Below, piece by piece: positions 41,121 through 50,289 of a DNA stretch of 64,000 nt. Source of the DNA: UBA1724 sp963621575. GTDB lineage: Bacteria; Verrucomicrobiota; Lentisphaeria; Oligosphaerales; Oligosphaeraceae. The notes under the pieces were generated by a model. It was given only the letters and a program-made list of their open reading frames with translations. It had not been told where the DNA came from and made no database searches. Positions within the stretch are counted from its first letter, which is position 1. Every line of letters starts with the position of its first letter. The translations under genes and the position numbers were made by a program. The DNA is taken from NCBI GenBank assembly GCA_963621575.1, contig CAVFEH010000010.1:1-64000 (forward strand). Reading direction: 5' to 3'.

Positions 41121-43043
41121 ATGCTGGCCTTCGCGCATCCCGCGTTCCTGTGGCTGCTGCCTCTGGCGGCCGCGCCCCTGCTGATCCACTTGCTGGGACG
41201 GGACCGGCCGCCCCGCCTCGTGTTTCCCACTCTGCGCTTCCTGCGGCCCACCCCCGCCTCCGTGCAGGGACGCCGACGCTGGCAAGACATCCTCCTCATG
41301 GCCGTCCGGATGGCGCTTCTGTCCACGCTGTGTTTTCTGGCGGCGGACCCCTTCCTGTCTGCAAAGCCCCCCGTGAAGGAAGCCGCGGATGGTGGTGGAC
41401 GTCGAGACGTTGCCATTCTCCTGGATGATTCCGCCTCCATGCGGGGGAATCGCGGGACGCTGCCGGAGGAATACCGCGGGCTTCGGGAGCGTGGGGGGGA
41501 GGGCGGTTGCATGGCCTGGCGCATCGGGGTGCGTCCGGAGGAGTTTTCTGGAGACGGCGAGTGGCGGGGCGGCTGGTGCGCCGGCCGTCCTGGCCTGGCG
41601 TTGGAGGCGGCTTCGGCGTGGCTCGCCCGATATCCGCCGGAGGGGCGGGAGCTGCACGTATTTAGCGATTTTCAAGAGAGCGACTGGGATGCCGTGGAGG
41701 GCGCGCTGCCTCCGGGGACTCGTCTGCTCCTGCATGCCTCACCGGCGCCGGTGCCGGAGAATTGTGGCATCCTGCGCGTGGAGGTTCGCGGCGCGGCGGG
41801 TGGCCGCCTGCGGATCCAGGCGCGTTTGCGCCATTGGGGGGCGGAGGCCGCGACCCGGGAGGTCGTGTTGTCCTTGGGTGGCCGTGAACTGCGTCAGACG
41901 GTGGAATTGCCTGCCGGGGGCGAGGCGGTGGTGGTCTTTTTCGCGGAGCCCGGAGAGAATTCCCGTGGCGAGTTGCGCCTGGAGCCCGGCGATGGCTTCG
42001 ACTTTGATGACCGGCGGCCCTTCTGGGCACGGATTCCGGCGCCCCGGCAGTTGGCGGCGGTGGTGCCCGGTCCGGAGGATGGGACGATAGGGGAGGAGCT
42101 GGACTTCTTCTGCACGCCGGCCTTCACTGCGGAGCCCCCGGAGGGTATTCCGCGGTTTGCCATGGAGACCATGGGCGTGGAATCCCTCCCTCTGCTGGAT
42201 CTGGAACAGTTCTCCGCCGTGCTGCTGCTGGGCACCGCCGAACGGCTGCTTCCCGAAGAGCTGTCGCGCCTTCGGGAATGGGTGGAATCCGGTGGCGTGC
42301 TGGTTTCGGTGCCTGGCGCGGCGCCGTTGCTTGGCTGGCGTCATCTGCAGGATGCGGGGCTGGCACCGGCGGGGCTGGGCGAGGTGCTGACGCGGCGGAC
42401 GGGCATCGGCGACCTGCCTTCGGGAAGCCCCCTGGCGGGGCTCTTCCCGCCCCGCGAACCCTCGGACCTCCATCTCTTCGCCATTCACCGGCATCTGAAG
42501 ATCTCCCTGGCACCGGGAGACGGACAGGTCGTCCTCTCAACCCTGGAGGGTGATCCCGCCTTGGTGAAACGGGTGGTCGGACGGGGACAGTGCCTCCTCT
42601 TTGCCTTCGGGTTCCATTCCGCGGACTCCAATTTCCCTCTCTCGCGCTCTTTCCTCCCGATATGCCGGGAACTCCTGGAGGATGCGGTGGCGGAGGATGC
42701 CGGGCGGCTGCGGCTGGACTGCGGGGGGATCCCCACGGGCTGGGACGACGTTTCCCCCGATGCCTTCCGGGAGCCCGGGGTGCTGGAACACGGCGGCCGC
42801 CTGGCGGAGGTCTGGACCCCCGCCGGGGAATCCATCCCCCGATACCTCCCCGCTGAGGATGTCCGCCGGGCGCTCCTGATGCACCAGGACGATGGGACGG
42901 ACGCCGGTTTGGCGGCAGGCGGACCCCCGCCACGGGGACGGAGCCTCCGGGGACATTTCCTGGCGGCGCTGATTGCATTCCTTCTGCTGGAGGCGCTCCT
43001 GGCGGACGGAACCCGTGCACGCTCCCATTCGGCGGGGCCGTGA
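41121..43043 (+). CDS. BatA-like membrane protein (aerotolerance N-terminal domain)
   Basis: A 640-residue protein. Residues 1-80 are the BatA N-terminal domain: a first helix FLWLLPLAAAPLLIHLLGRD, a conserved PPRLVFPTLRFLRP, then a second helix. Next comes a von Willebrand-like segment starting VAILLDDSASMRGN (DxSxS metal site), though the rest of a VWA fold is short. A long beta-rich exported part and a glutamine-amidotransferase-like stretch (LLLGTAERLLPEELSRLREWVESGG) follow. The C-terminus ends in one helix (FLAALIAFLLLEALLA). Such proteins are common in PVC bacteria beside MoxR ATPases, but no MoxR gene is here. Confidence 0.85.
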   Translation: MLAFAHPAFLWLLPLAAAPLLIHLLGRDRPPRLVFPTLRFLRPTPASVQGRRRWQDILLMAVRMALLSTLCFLAADPFLSAKPPVKEAADGGGRRDVAILLDDSASMRGNRGTLPEEYRGLRERGGEGGCMAWRIGVRPEEFSGDGEWRGGWCAGRPGLALEAASAWLARYPPEGRELHVFSDFQESDWDAVEGALPPGTRLLLHASPAPVPENCGILRVEVRGAAGGRLRIQARLRHWGAEAATREVVLSLGGRELRQTVELPAGGEAVVVFFAEPGENSRGELRLEPGDGFDFDDRRPFWARIPAPRQLAAVVPGPEDGTIGEELDFFCTPAFTAEPPEGIPRFAMETMGVESLPLLDLEQFSAVLLLGTAERLLPEELSRLREWVESGGVLVSVPGAAPLLGWRHLQDAGLAPAGLGEVLTRRTGIGDLPSGSPLAGLFPPREPSDLHLFAIHRHLKISLAPGDGQVVLSTLEGDPALVKRVVGRGQCLLFAFGFHSADSNFPLSRSFLPICRELLEDAVAEDAGRLRLDCGGIPTGWDDVSPDAFREPGVLEHGGRLAEVWTPAGESIPRYLPAEDVRRALLMHQDDGTDAGLAAGGPPPRGRSLRGHFLAALIAFLLLEALLADGTRARSHSAGP

Positions 43044-43145
43044 TTTTGCGGAACGGGGACGGCCGCGCCATCGTCCGAAATTATGTTACGGCGTTTTTCT
43101 TTTTTCACTCTTTTCAACACTCCTCAAAATACCTTTCTGACTGCC

Positions 43146-45137
43146 ATGAGACTCGCATCCATCTGGTCCGACCATGCCGTGATCCAGCGCAACAAGCCCG
43201 TCGTCGTATGGGGCTGGTGTGACGCCAAGCGTACTGTTGTCCGGGGAACTCTGGGCGCCGACCGTGTGGCGCAGGGGCTCTCCTCCTGGGATGGCCGCTT
43301 TGAGCTGCGTTTCCCGGCCTTGGAGTCCGGCGGCCCCCTGGAGATGCGGATCACCTGCGGCGGCGAGGAGTGTGTGGTGCGGGATTTGGTGGTGGGCGAG
43401 GTGTGGCTGGTCTCCGGCCAGTCCAATGCGGAGTTCCCCCTGATGACCTACAGCCCCGGCGACCCGCTGGACCAGACCAGGGACTACTTGAAAGAGGGCG
43501 GCGAGGATCCCCTGCTGCGCTGCTTCACCACCATGAACGACGGCGTCTACAATCCCGGCGGTGAGCTGGCCCCCGGCGCCGTGTGGAAGCTTTCCGATGC
43601 GGATACCGCACCGAAGTTCACCGCCATCGGCGCCTGGTTCGCCCTGAATCTGCGCAGGCGCTTCCCGGAGGTGCCCGTGGGCATTGTGCACTCTTCCTGG
43701 GGCGGCACCATGGTCTCCGCCTGGCTGAGCCGGGAGGCCCTGGCCGCGCGCCCCGAGAACCGCGCCGCCCTGCGCTACTCCGAGGAGTCGGGGAATGTCC
43801 CCGAACGCTGGGCTTCCTTCTTGAAGGGGAGGGAGAGCCTCGAAGTCTGTGCGGCGAACGAGGCATGCGTCGATTTTGAGAAGGTCACCGAGAAGGACCG
43901 TGGCAACCAGGGCTTCGCCAAGGGCTACGCCTCTCCCGATTTGGACGACTCCCAGTGGGGGACCTTGGCGGTGCCCGGCTCCTGGATGGTCCAGAAGTTC
44001 TCCACCCACGGCGCCATCTGGGTGCGGAAGGCGGTGGAATTGCCGGCCAGCTGGGCGGGGCAGCCTCTGGAACTCCATCTCGGCCCCGTGGACAAGCACG
44101 ACGTCACCTATTTCAACGGCGTCCAGGTGGGCGCCACGGGAAAGGACTTCGAGACCCAATACTGGTGCGAACCGCGCGTCTACCCCGTGCCTGGCGAGCT
44201 GGTGAAGGCAGGCCGGAACCTGGTGGCCATCCGCGCCTTCTGCTTCTACTTTGACGGGAGCTTTGGCGGCTCCAAGGACTTCTACTTCCTGAAGAATGCG
44301 GCCACCGGCGAAACCATCCCCCTCTGCGGGAAGGAGCGGCAGTGGAAGGCCATCGTCGAGTACGCCTTCAAACCCTCTAGCCTCACTCCCCAGGACTACA
44401 CTGCGCCCAACGATCAGAACGCCCCCCACCGGCTCTTCGACAACAAGATCCGACCCCTCATCCCCTTCCCCATCCGCGGCGTCCTCTGGTACCAGGGGGA
44501 GAGCGACACCGACACGGAGGAGCGCACCGCGCTCTACTGCACCCGTTTCTGCGACATGATCCACGACTGGCGGCGCGCCTGGGGGCAGGGGGACGAATTC
44601 CCCTTCTTCTTCGTCCAGCTGGCAAACTATGAGTCTCCCGTGGCGGACCGCTGGCTCCGCCTCCAGGATGCACAACGCCGAGCGTATCTCGCGGTGCCCA
44701 ACACCGGCGTGATCACCGCCAGCGACCTGGCGCTCTTCGAACCCCAGGACATCCATCCCCACGACAAGCGCTCCTTCGGATATCGGCTCTTCCTCCAGGC
44801 CATGGCGAGGGTCTACGGCGACGCCACGGTGGTCCCCCAGGGACCCACCCTGGATTCCATCTGGCATCAGGGAACGCAGAAGCTCTGCCTGCATTTCCGG
44901 TACGCCGCGGGCCTCCATGCCGAGGGCGCGGAGGAGCTCAAGGGCTTCGAGGTGGCGGGCGCGGACGGCGTCTTCCATCCCGCGGAGGCGGAGATCCAGG
45001 GCGACTGCGTGGTGCTGAGCTCCCCGGAGGTCTCCGAGGCCTTCTCGGTCCGCTACAATGCTGATGTAGCCCATCCCGCGGGAAATCTCCGCAACGGCGC
45101 GGGGCTGCCCGCGCTCTCCTTCCTCCAGAAAGCGTAG
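43146..45137 (+). CDS. Sialate O-acetylesterase-like SGNH protein, copy 1
   Basis: A 663-residue protein. The start MRLASIWSDHAVIQRNKPVVVWGW resembles the post-signal part of sialate O-acetylesterases. The SGNH hydrolase domain has block I GEVWLVSGQSNAEFPL (catalytic Ser), HSSWGGTMVSAWLS, and the later FPIRGVLWYQGESDTDTEER. A beta-sandwich (about residues 270-390, WMVQKFSTHGAIWVRKAVEL) is inserted between. The family removes acetyl groups from sialic acids or plant glycans. No signal peptide is present, which suggests a cytoplasmic location. A near-copy follows after 34 bases. Confidence 0.9.
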   Translation: MRLASIWSDHAVIQRNKPVVVWGWCDAKRTVVRGTLGADRVAQGLSSWDGRFELRFPALESGGPLEMRITCGGEECVVRDLVVGEVWLVSGQSNAEFPLMTYSPGDPLDQTRDYLKEGGEDPLLRCFTTMNDGVYNPGGELAPGAVWKLSDADTAPKFTAIGAWFALNLRRRFPEVPVGIVHSSWGGTMVSAWLSREALAARPENRAALRYSEESGNVPERWASFLKGRESLEVCAANEACVDFEKVTEKDRGNQGFAKGYASPDLDDSQWGTLAVPGSWMVQKFSTHGAIWVRKAVELPASWAGQPLELHLGPVDKHDVTYFNGVQVGATGKDFETQYWCEPRVYPVPGELVKAGRNLVAIRAFCFYFDGSFGGSKDFYFLKNAATGETIPLCGKERQWKAIVEYAFKPSSLTPQDYTAPNDQNAPHRLFDNKIRPLIPFPIRGVLWYQGESDTDTEERTALYCTRFCDMIHDWRRAWGQGDEFPFFFVQLANYESPVADRWLRLQDAQRRAYLAVPNTGVITASDLALFEPQDIHPHDKRSFGYRLFLQAMARVYGDATVVPQGPTLDSIWHQGTQKLCLHFRYAAGLHAEGAEELKGFEVAGADGVFHPAEAEIQGDCVVLSSPEVSEAFSVRYNADVAHPAGNLRNGAGLPALSFLQKA

Positions 45138-45171
45138 TCACGGAAACCATAGACTCCCTATTTTCTCTGCC

Positions 45172-47157
45172 ATGAGACTCGCATCGATTTGGTGTGACCA
45201 CGCCGTGATCCAGCGCGGCAAGCCCGTCGTCGTCTGGGGATGGTGTGACGCCAGGCGCGCCGTGGTCCGGGGGACACTGGGCGCCGGCCGTGTGGCGCAG
45301 GGGCTCTCCTCCTGGGATGGTCGCTTCGAACTGCGCTTCCCGGCATTGGCGTCGGGCGGACCCCTGGAGATGCGGATTTCCTGCGGGGACGAGACGTGCG
45401 TGGTGCGGGACCTCGTGGTTGGCGAGGTGTGGCTGGTCTCCGGCCAGTCCAATGCGGAGTTCCCTCTGAAGACCTTCAGCCCCGGCGATGCCCTGGAGCA
45501 GACCGCGGACTTCTTGAAGGAGGGCGGCGTGGATCCCCTGCTGCGCTGTTTCACAACGGTCAGCGACAGCGTTTGCGCCCCCGGGATGGAGTCGCCGCCC
45601 GGAGGCGAGTGGCGGCTCTCTGACGCAAAGAGCGCACGGGATTTCACCGCCATAGGCGCCTGGTTCGCCCTGAATCTGCGCAGGCGCTTCCCGGAGGTGC
45701 CCGTGGGCATTGTCAACTCCTCCTGGGGTGGAACGGTGGTCTCCGCTTGGATGAGCCGGGAGGCCCTGGCCGCGCGTCCCGAGAACCTGGACGATTTGCG
45801 CCGCGCCGACGAGGCGGCCAACGACCCCGGCCGCTGGAGCATTCTGGAGGGCCGGGAGGGCATCTCCGGCTGTGTGGCGGACGAGATCTTTGATGATTTC
45901 AGCAAGGTCACCGAGAGGGACCGCGGCAATCAGGGCTTCGCCAAGGGCTACGCCTCCCCCGAACTGGACGATTCCCAGTGGGGGACCCTGCAGATTCCCG
46001 GCTCCTGGATGGCCCAGAAGTTCTCCACCCACGGCGCCATCTGGGTGCGCAGGGAGGTGGAGGTCCCCGGAAGTTGGGCGGGACAGCCCCTGGAACTCCA
46101 TCTCGGCCCCGTGGACAAGCACGATGTCACCTATTTCAACGGCGTCCAGGTGGGCGCCACCGGCAAGGACTTCGAGACGCAGCACTGGAGCGTGCCCCGT
46201 GTCTATCCCGTGCCTGGCGGACTGGTGAGGCCCGGCCGCAATCTGGTGGCGGTCCGCGCCTTCTGCTTCTATTTTGACGGGAGCCTGGGCGGCTCCGAAC
46301 GGTTTTATTTCCTGAAGAACACGGTCACCGGAGAGGCCATCCCCCTGTGCGACGGCACCCCCTGGAAGGCCTGCGTGGAGTACGCCTTCCAGACCGCCGT
46401 CATTACATCCCGGGTCCACGACGCCCCCAGCGACAAGAACCAGCCCCACCGGCTCTTCGACAACAAGATCCGTCCCATCGTCCCCTTCGCCATCCGCGGA
46501 GTGCTCTGGTATCAGGGCGAGGAGGACGCGGACGATGAGGAGCGCACACGGCTCTATTTCTTGCGATTCTGTGATCTGATCCGGGATTGGCGGCGGAGCT
46601 GGGGGCAGGGAGACGAATTCCCCTTCCTCTTCGTCCAGCTGGCAAACTACGAGTCGAAACATCCCGGGCTCTGGCTCCGCGTCCAGGACGCACAGCGCCG
46701 CGCTTATCTCGCGGTGCCAAACACCGGCGTGATCACCGCCAGCGACCTGGCGCTCTTCGAGGCCAGCGACATCCATCCCCACGACAAGCGCTCCTTCGGA
46801 CACCGGCTCTTCCTCCAGGCCATGGCGCGGGTCTACGGTGACACCGCCGTGGTGCCCCAGGGACCCACCCTGGATGCCATCAGCCGCCAGGGAATCGATG
46901 CGCTCTGCCTGCATTTCCAATACGCCGAGGGCCTCCATGCCGGGGACGGCGGGGGGCTCAAGGGTTTCGAGATGGCGGGCGCGGACGGCGTCTTTCATCC
47001 CGCGGCGGCGGAGATCCAGGGCGCCTGCGTGGTGCTGCGCTCCCCGATGGTCTCCGAGGCCTTCGCGGCCCGCTACAATTCCGATGTGGGCCGGCCTGCG
47101 GGAAATCTCCGCAACGGCGCGGGGCTGCCCGCGCTCTCCTTCCTCCAGACGGCATGA
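45172..47157 (+). CDS. Sialate O-acetylesterase-like SGNH protein, copy 2
   Basis: A 661-residue paralogue of the preceding gene, aligned over its full length with only small indels (about 75-80% of residues the same by eye). The same blocks are present: GEVWLVSGQSNAEFPL, NSSWGGTVVSAWMS, FAIRGVLWYQGEEDADDEER. The beta-sandwich region differs most at residues 210-240 and around the last 60 residues of each domain. Like copy 1 it lacks a signal peptide and begins with the identical ATGAGACTCGCATC. Divergence is enough to suggest distinct substrates, while long identical blocks suggest recent duplication or gene conversion. Confidence 0.9.
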   Translation: MRLASIWCDHAVIQRGKPVVVWGWCDARRAVVRGTLGAGRVAQGLSSWDGRFELRFPALASGGPLEMRISCGDETCVVRDLVVGEVWLVSGQSNAEFPLKTFSPGDALEQTADFLKEGGVDPLLRCFTTVSDSVCAPGMESPPGGEWRLSDAKSARDFTAIGAWFALNLRRRFPEVPVGIVNSSWGGTVVSAWMSREALAARPENLDDLRRADEAANDPGRWSILEGREGISGCVADEIFDDFSKVTERDRGNQGFAKGYASPELDDSQWGTLQIPGSWMAQKFSTHGAIWVRREVEVPGSWAGQPLELHLGPVDKHDVTYFNGVQVGATGKDFETQHWSVPRVYPVPGGLVRPGRNLVAVRAFCFYFDGSLGGSERFYFLKNTVTGEAIPLCDGTPWKACVEYAFQTAVITSRVHDAPSDKNQPHRLFDNKIRPIVPFAIRGVLWYQGEEDADDEERTRLYFLRFCDLIRDWRRSWGQGDEFPFLFVQLANYESKHPGLWLRVQDAQRRAYLAVPNTGVITASDLALFEASDIHPHDKRSFGHRLFLQAMARVYGDTAVVPQGPTLDAISRQGIDALCLHFQYAEGLHAGDGGGLKGFEMAGADGVFHPAAAEIQGACVVLRSPMVSEAFAARYNSDVGRPAGNLRNGAGLPALSFLQTA

Positions 47158-47193
47158 CTGCGTGCCCGGGGGGCGTCTGCAGGGAGGGGGATA

Positions 47194-47222
47194 TGGGCAG
47201 TTTATGGGACGCGGGCTAAATT
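47194..47222 (+). promoter_or_regulatory. Promoter of aromatic operon
   Basis: TGGGCA (47194-47199) and TAAATT (47217-47222) are 17 bases apart, followed by ATAGCG. This matches the -10/discriminator pattern seen at other promoters in the window. It lies about 110 bases upstream of the DAHP synthase start. Confidence 0.45.
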
Positions 47223-47332
47223 ATAGCGTTTCTTTTTTCGGGGGAAAGTCTTGTGCCCTCTCCGCCTGCCCCCCTCCCTGAGTTCCCGGCGCGGAGGGCG
47301 TGTCCGTTTTTGCAGAGGGGAGGGGGTTGACC

Positions 47333-48352
47333 ATGATTGTCATTCTGAAGGAGAATCCCGAGTCCGGCCAGTTGAAGGACCTGACGGCGTGGCTGAAGAG
47401 CCAGGGGCTGGAAATCCACGTCTCCCGCGGCGCGCGGCAGATGATCCTGGGGCTGGTGGGGGACACCTCCCGGGTGGACATGGACCTGCTCAACGCCCTG
47501 GACATCGTGGACGAGGTGAAGCGGGTCCAGGACCCCTACAAGGCCGCCAACCGGAAATTCCATCCGGAAGACACCGTCGTCGAGCTGTCCAACGGGGTGA
47601 AGATCGGCGGCGGGCACCTCGCGCTGATCGCAGGCCCCTGTTCCGTTGAGAGCGAAGAGCAGATTTGCACCGTGGCGAAGGCGGTGAAGGCGGCGGGCGC
47701 CAATGTCCTGCGGGGCGGCGCCTTCAAGCCCCGCACTTCCCCGTACACCTTCCAGGGAATGCGGGAGCGCGGCATCAAGCTGCTTCTGGAGGCCAAGAAA
47801 GAGACCGGGCTGCCCGTGGTCTCCGAAATCATGGACGCCTCGCAGCTGCCCCTCTTTGACGAAGTGGATGTCATCCAGGTGGGCGCCCGCAACATGCAGA
47901 ATTTCGAGCTGCTCCACGCACTGGGGCACATTCAGAAGCCCATTTTGCTGAAGCGGGGGCTGGCGAACACCTACGAGGAGCTCCTCATGAGCGCCGAACA
48001 CATCATGAGTGGCGGAAACACCCAGGTCATGCTCTGCGAACGGGGCATCCGCACCTTCGAGACCTATACCCGGAACGTGCTGGACCTCACCGCGGTACCC
48101 GTGCTCCACAAGCTCTCGCACCTCCCCGTCGTCGTGGATCCCAGCCACGCCTCCGGACGCTCCTGGCTGGTCCCACCCATGGCGGTGGCCGCCGCCGCCA
48201 CCGGCGCCGACGGCTTGATCGTGGAGGTCCACAACGACCCCGAACACGCCTGGTGCGACGGCCCGCAGTCCATCACCCCCGCCATCTTCCAGGAGTTGGT
48301 CCCCAAGATCCGCGCGGTGCGCGGGACTCTTGGCATGAAGGAGGGCCAATAG
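47333..48352 (+). CDS. aroF: 3-deoxy-7-phosphoheptulonate (DAHP) synthase, type I-beta
   Basis: A 339-residue DAHP synthase with the N-terminal ferredoxin-like regulatory domain of the I-beta class (MIVILKENPESGQLKDLTAWL, about 1-70). The barrel holds LALIAGPCSVESEEQI, LRGGAFKPRTSPYTFQG, DVIQVGARNMQNFELL, KPILLKRGLANTYEELL and PVVVDPSHASGRSWLVPPMA, all metal and substrate segments. It makes DAHP from phosphoenolpyruvate and erythrose-4-phosphate, the entry to the shikimate pathway. First gene of a tight operon; tyrA begins two bases after its stop. Confidence 0.96.
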   Translation: MIVILKENPESGQLKDLTAWLKSQGLEIHVSRGARQMILGLVGDTSRVDMDLLNALDIVDEVKRVQDPYKAANRKFHPEDTVVELSNGVKIGGGHLALIAGPCSVESEEQICTVAKAVKAAGANVLRGGAFKPRTSPYTFQGMRERGIKLLLEAKKETGLPVVSEIMDASQLPLFDEVDVIQVGARNMQNFELLHALGHIQKPILLKRGLANTYEELLMSAEHIMSGGNTQVMLCERGIRTFETYTRNVLDLTAVPVLHKLSHLPVVVDPSHASGRSWLVPPMAVAAAATGADGLIVEVHNDPEHAWCDGPQSITPAIFQELVPKIRAVRGTLGMKEGQ

Positions 48353-48354
48353 CC

Positions 48355-49218
48355 ATGGAGACCATTGGCGTCGTGGGGTTGGGCCTCATCGGCGGCTCCT
48401 TGGCGCGCGCAGTCAAGGCGCGCGGCGGCTGCCGGGTGCTGGGCGCGGACATCCAGGAGTCCGTACGGCTCCGCGCGAAACTGGTCGGCGCGGTGGACGG
48501 CATCCTGGAGGACGAGAATCTTGGCGATGTGGACATGCTGTTTTTGTCCCTGTATCCCCAGGGCACCATCCAGTGGATGAAGGAGCATGTGTCGAAGCTG
48601 CGTACCGGAACGCTGGTGGTGGATTGCTGCGGCGTGAAGCGCGTGGTCTGCAAGGCGCTGGGGGGGCTTTGCCGGGACCACGGGCTGGTCTTCCTCGGCG
48701 GCCATCCCATGGCGGGCATCGAGCGTTCGGGGTTTGAGGCGTCCATGGGGAACCTCTTCAACCAGGCCTCCATGATTCTGGTGCCCCATGGGGCGCTGCC
48801 CATTGAGACTCTGGAGCGGGTGAAGGCCTTCTTCCTGGAGCTTGGCTTCGGCAGCGTGAAGTTCACCACCGCGGAGGAGCACGACCGGATCATCGCGTAT
48901 ACCAGCCAGCTGCCGCACATCCTGGCAAGCTCCTACGTGCAGTCCCCGGCCGCCCTCCAGCATAGCGGGTTCTCCGCGGGGTCCTTCCGTGACATGAGCC
49001 GGGTGGCCACCATGCAGGAGGCCCTCTGGAGCGAGCTCTTCCTGGCAAACCGGGACGATCTGCTGAGGGAGCTGGACCACGTCATTGGGAATCTCCAGGC
49101 ATTCCGGACGGCGCTGGCCGACGGCGACGAGGCGGCGCTCCAGAAGCTGATCCGGACGGGGCGCGAGACCAAGGAAAAGGTCGACGCCCTCCCCAAGACC
49201 CCCTATTCCCTCTTCTGA
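48355..49218 (+). CDS. tyrA: Prephenate dehydrogenase
   Basis: A 287-residue NAD-dependent dehydrogenase. The fold opens VVGLGLIGGSLARAVKARG. The active-site run VFLGGHPMAGIERSG is diagnostic (prephenate/arogenate dehydrogenases). YTSQLPHILASSYV and FRDMSRVATMQEALWSELF follow. There is no chorismate mutase or ACT domain, so feedback control by tyrosine would need another site. It makes 4-hydroxyphenylpyruvate for tyrosine. It is second in the operon. Confidence 0.95.
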   Translation: METIGVVGLGLIGGSLARAVKARGGCRVLGADIQESVRLRAKLVGAVDGILEDENLGDVDMLFLSLYPQGTIQWMKEHVSKLRTGTLVVDCCGVKRVVCKALGGLCRDHGLVFLGGHPMAGIERSGFEASMGNLFNQASMILVPHGALPIETLERVKAFFLELGFGSVKFTTAEEHDRIIAYTSQLPHILASSYVQSPAALQHSGFSAGSFRDMSRVATMQEALWSELFLANRDDLLRELDHVIGNLQAFRTALADGDEAALQKLIRTGRETKEKVDALPKTPYSLF

Positions 49219-49233
49219 CGCAGGCGGACCACC

Positions 49234-50289
49234 ATGGAAACCCTCTCTCGGATTCCCGTCCACTGCTCCGGCGGCGACTACCAGGTCGCCATCGGCCGGG
49301 GGGCATTGTCCCTCCTGCCGGAGCTGGCGGCGCGCCTGGGCGCCCCGCGCGTCGCGGTGATCACGGACAGCAATGTGGCGCCTTTGCATCTGCAGCGGGT
49401 CATGGGGCTCCTGCCACGGGGCGCCGCATCGTACGTCTTCCCCGCCGGGGAGGCAAGCAAGAACCTCTCCTCCATCGCGGGAATGCTGGACTTCCTGGCG
49501 AATGCGCAGCTGACCCGGAGCGACCTTGTGGTGGCGCTGGGCGGCGGCGTGGCAGGCGACATGGCGGGCTTCACCGCCGCCATCTACCTGCGCGGCATCC
49601 GTGTGGTGCAGATCCCCACCACCCTTTTGGCGGCCATCGATTCCTCCGTAGGCGGCAAGACGGGCGTGGATCTCCCCCAGGGGAAAAACCTGGCCGGCGC
49701 CTTCTGGCAGCCCAGCGGGGTCCTCTGCGACACCGGACTGTTGGAGACGCTCCCCCGCCGCATCCTCTTCGACGGCGTGGCGGAGGCCGTCAAATACGGC
49801 GTCATCCGCGACGCGGAGCTTTTCCGGACTCTGTCGACTCCCAATGGCCTCCAGGAACATCTGCGCGAGATCATCGCCCGCTGCGTGGAGATCAAGGCGG
49901 AGATTGTCGCCGGCGACGAATTCGACCGGGGCGACCGCGCATTGCTGAATTTCGGGCATACCATCGGCCATGCCGTGGAGCGCCGCAGCCACTTTGGAAT
50001 CTCCCATGGCCAGGCTGTGGCCATCGGCATGGCGGCCATCACCCGGATGTCGGAGCGCCTGGGCTGGTGCCGCGAGCCGGAGTTGCACCTTGCGCTGGAG
50101 AAGACCCTCCGGCAGTACGAGCTCCCCGTGGCGCTTCCCTATCCCTGGGAGGAGCTGGTGGAGGCCATGCTCCACGACAAGAAGCGCAGCGGCGATTCCC
50201 TGTCGCTGGTGGTGCCGGAGACTCTGGGGCGTTGCGTCTTGCGCCGCGTGCCGGTCTCTCAAATCCGTGAAGGATGGGAGAACGCATGA
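49234..50289 (+). CDS. aroB: 3-dehydroquinate synthase
   Basis: A 351-residue AroB of normal length. NAD-binding VVALGGGVAGDMAGF and substrate/zinc segments VQIPTTLLAAIDSSVGGKTGVDLPQGKNLAGAFWQP are intact. Zinc ligands lie in FDGVAEAVKYGVI, LNFGHTIGHAVE and H-rich SHGQAVAIGM. It closes DAHP to 3-dehydroquinate. Its stop overlaps the aroA start (ATGA at 50286-50289), showing translational coupling. Confidence 0.97.
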   Translation: METLSRIPVHCSGGDYQVAIGRGALSLLPELAARLGAPRVAVITDSNVAPLHLQRVMGLLPRGAASYVFPAGEASKNLSSIAGMLDFLANAQLTRSDLVVALGGGVAGDMAGFTAAIYLRGIRVVQIPTTLLAAIDSSVGGKTGVDLPQGKNLAGAFWQPSGVLCDTGLLETLPRRILFDGVAEAVKYGVIRDAELFRTLSTPNGLQEHLREIIARCVEIKAEIVAGDEFDRGDRALLNFGHTIGHAVERRSHFGISHGQAVAIGMAAITRMSERLGWCREPELHLALEKTLRQYELPVALPYPWEELVEAMLHDKKRSGDSLSLVVPETLGRCVLRRVPVSQIREGWENA

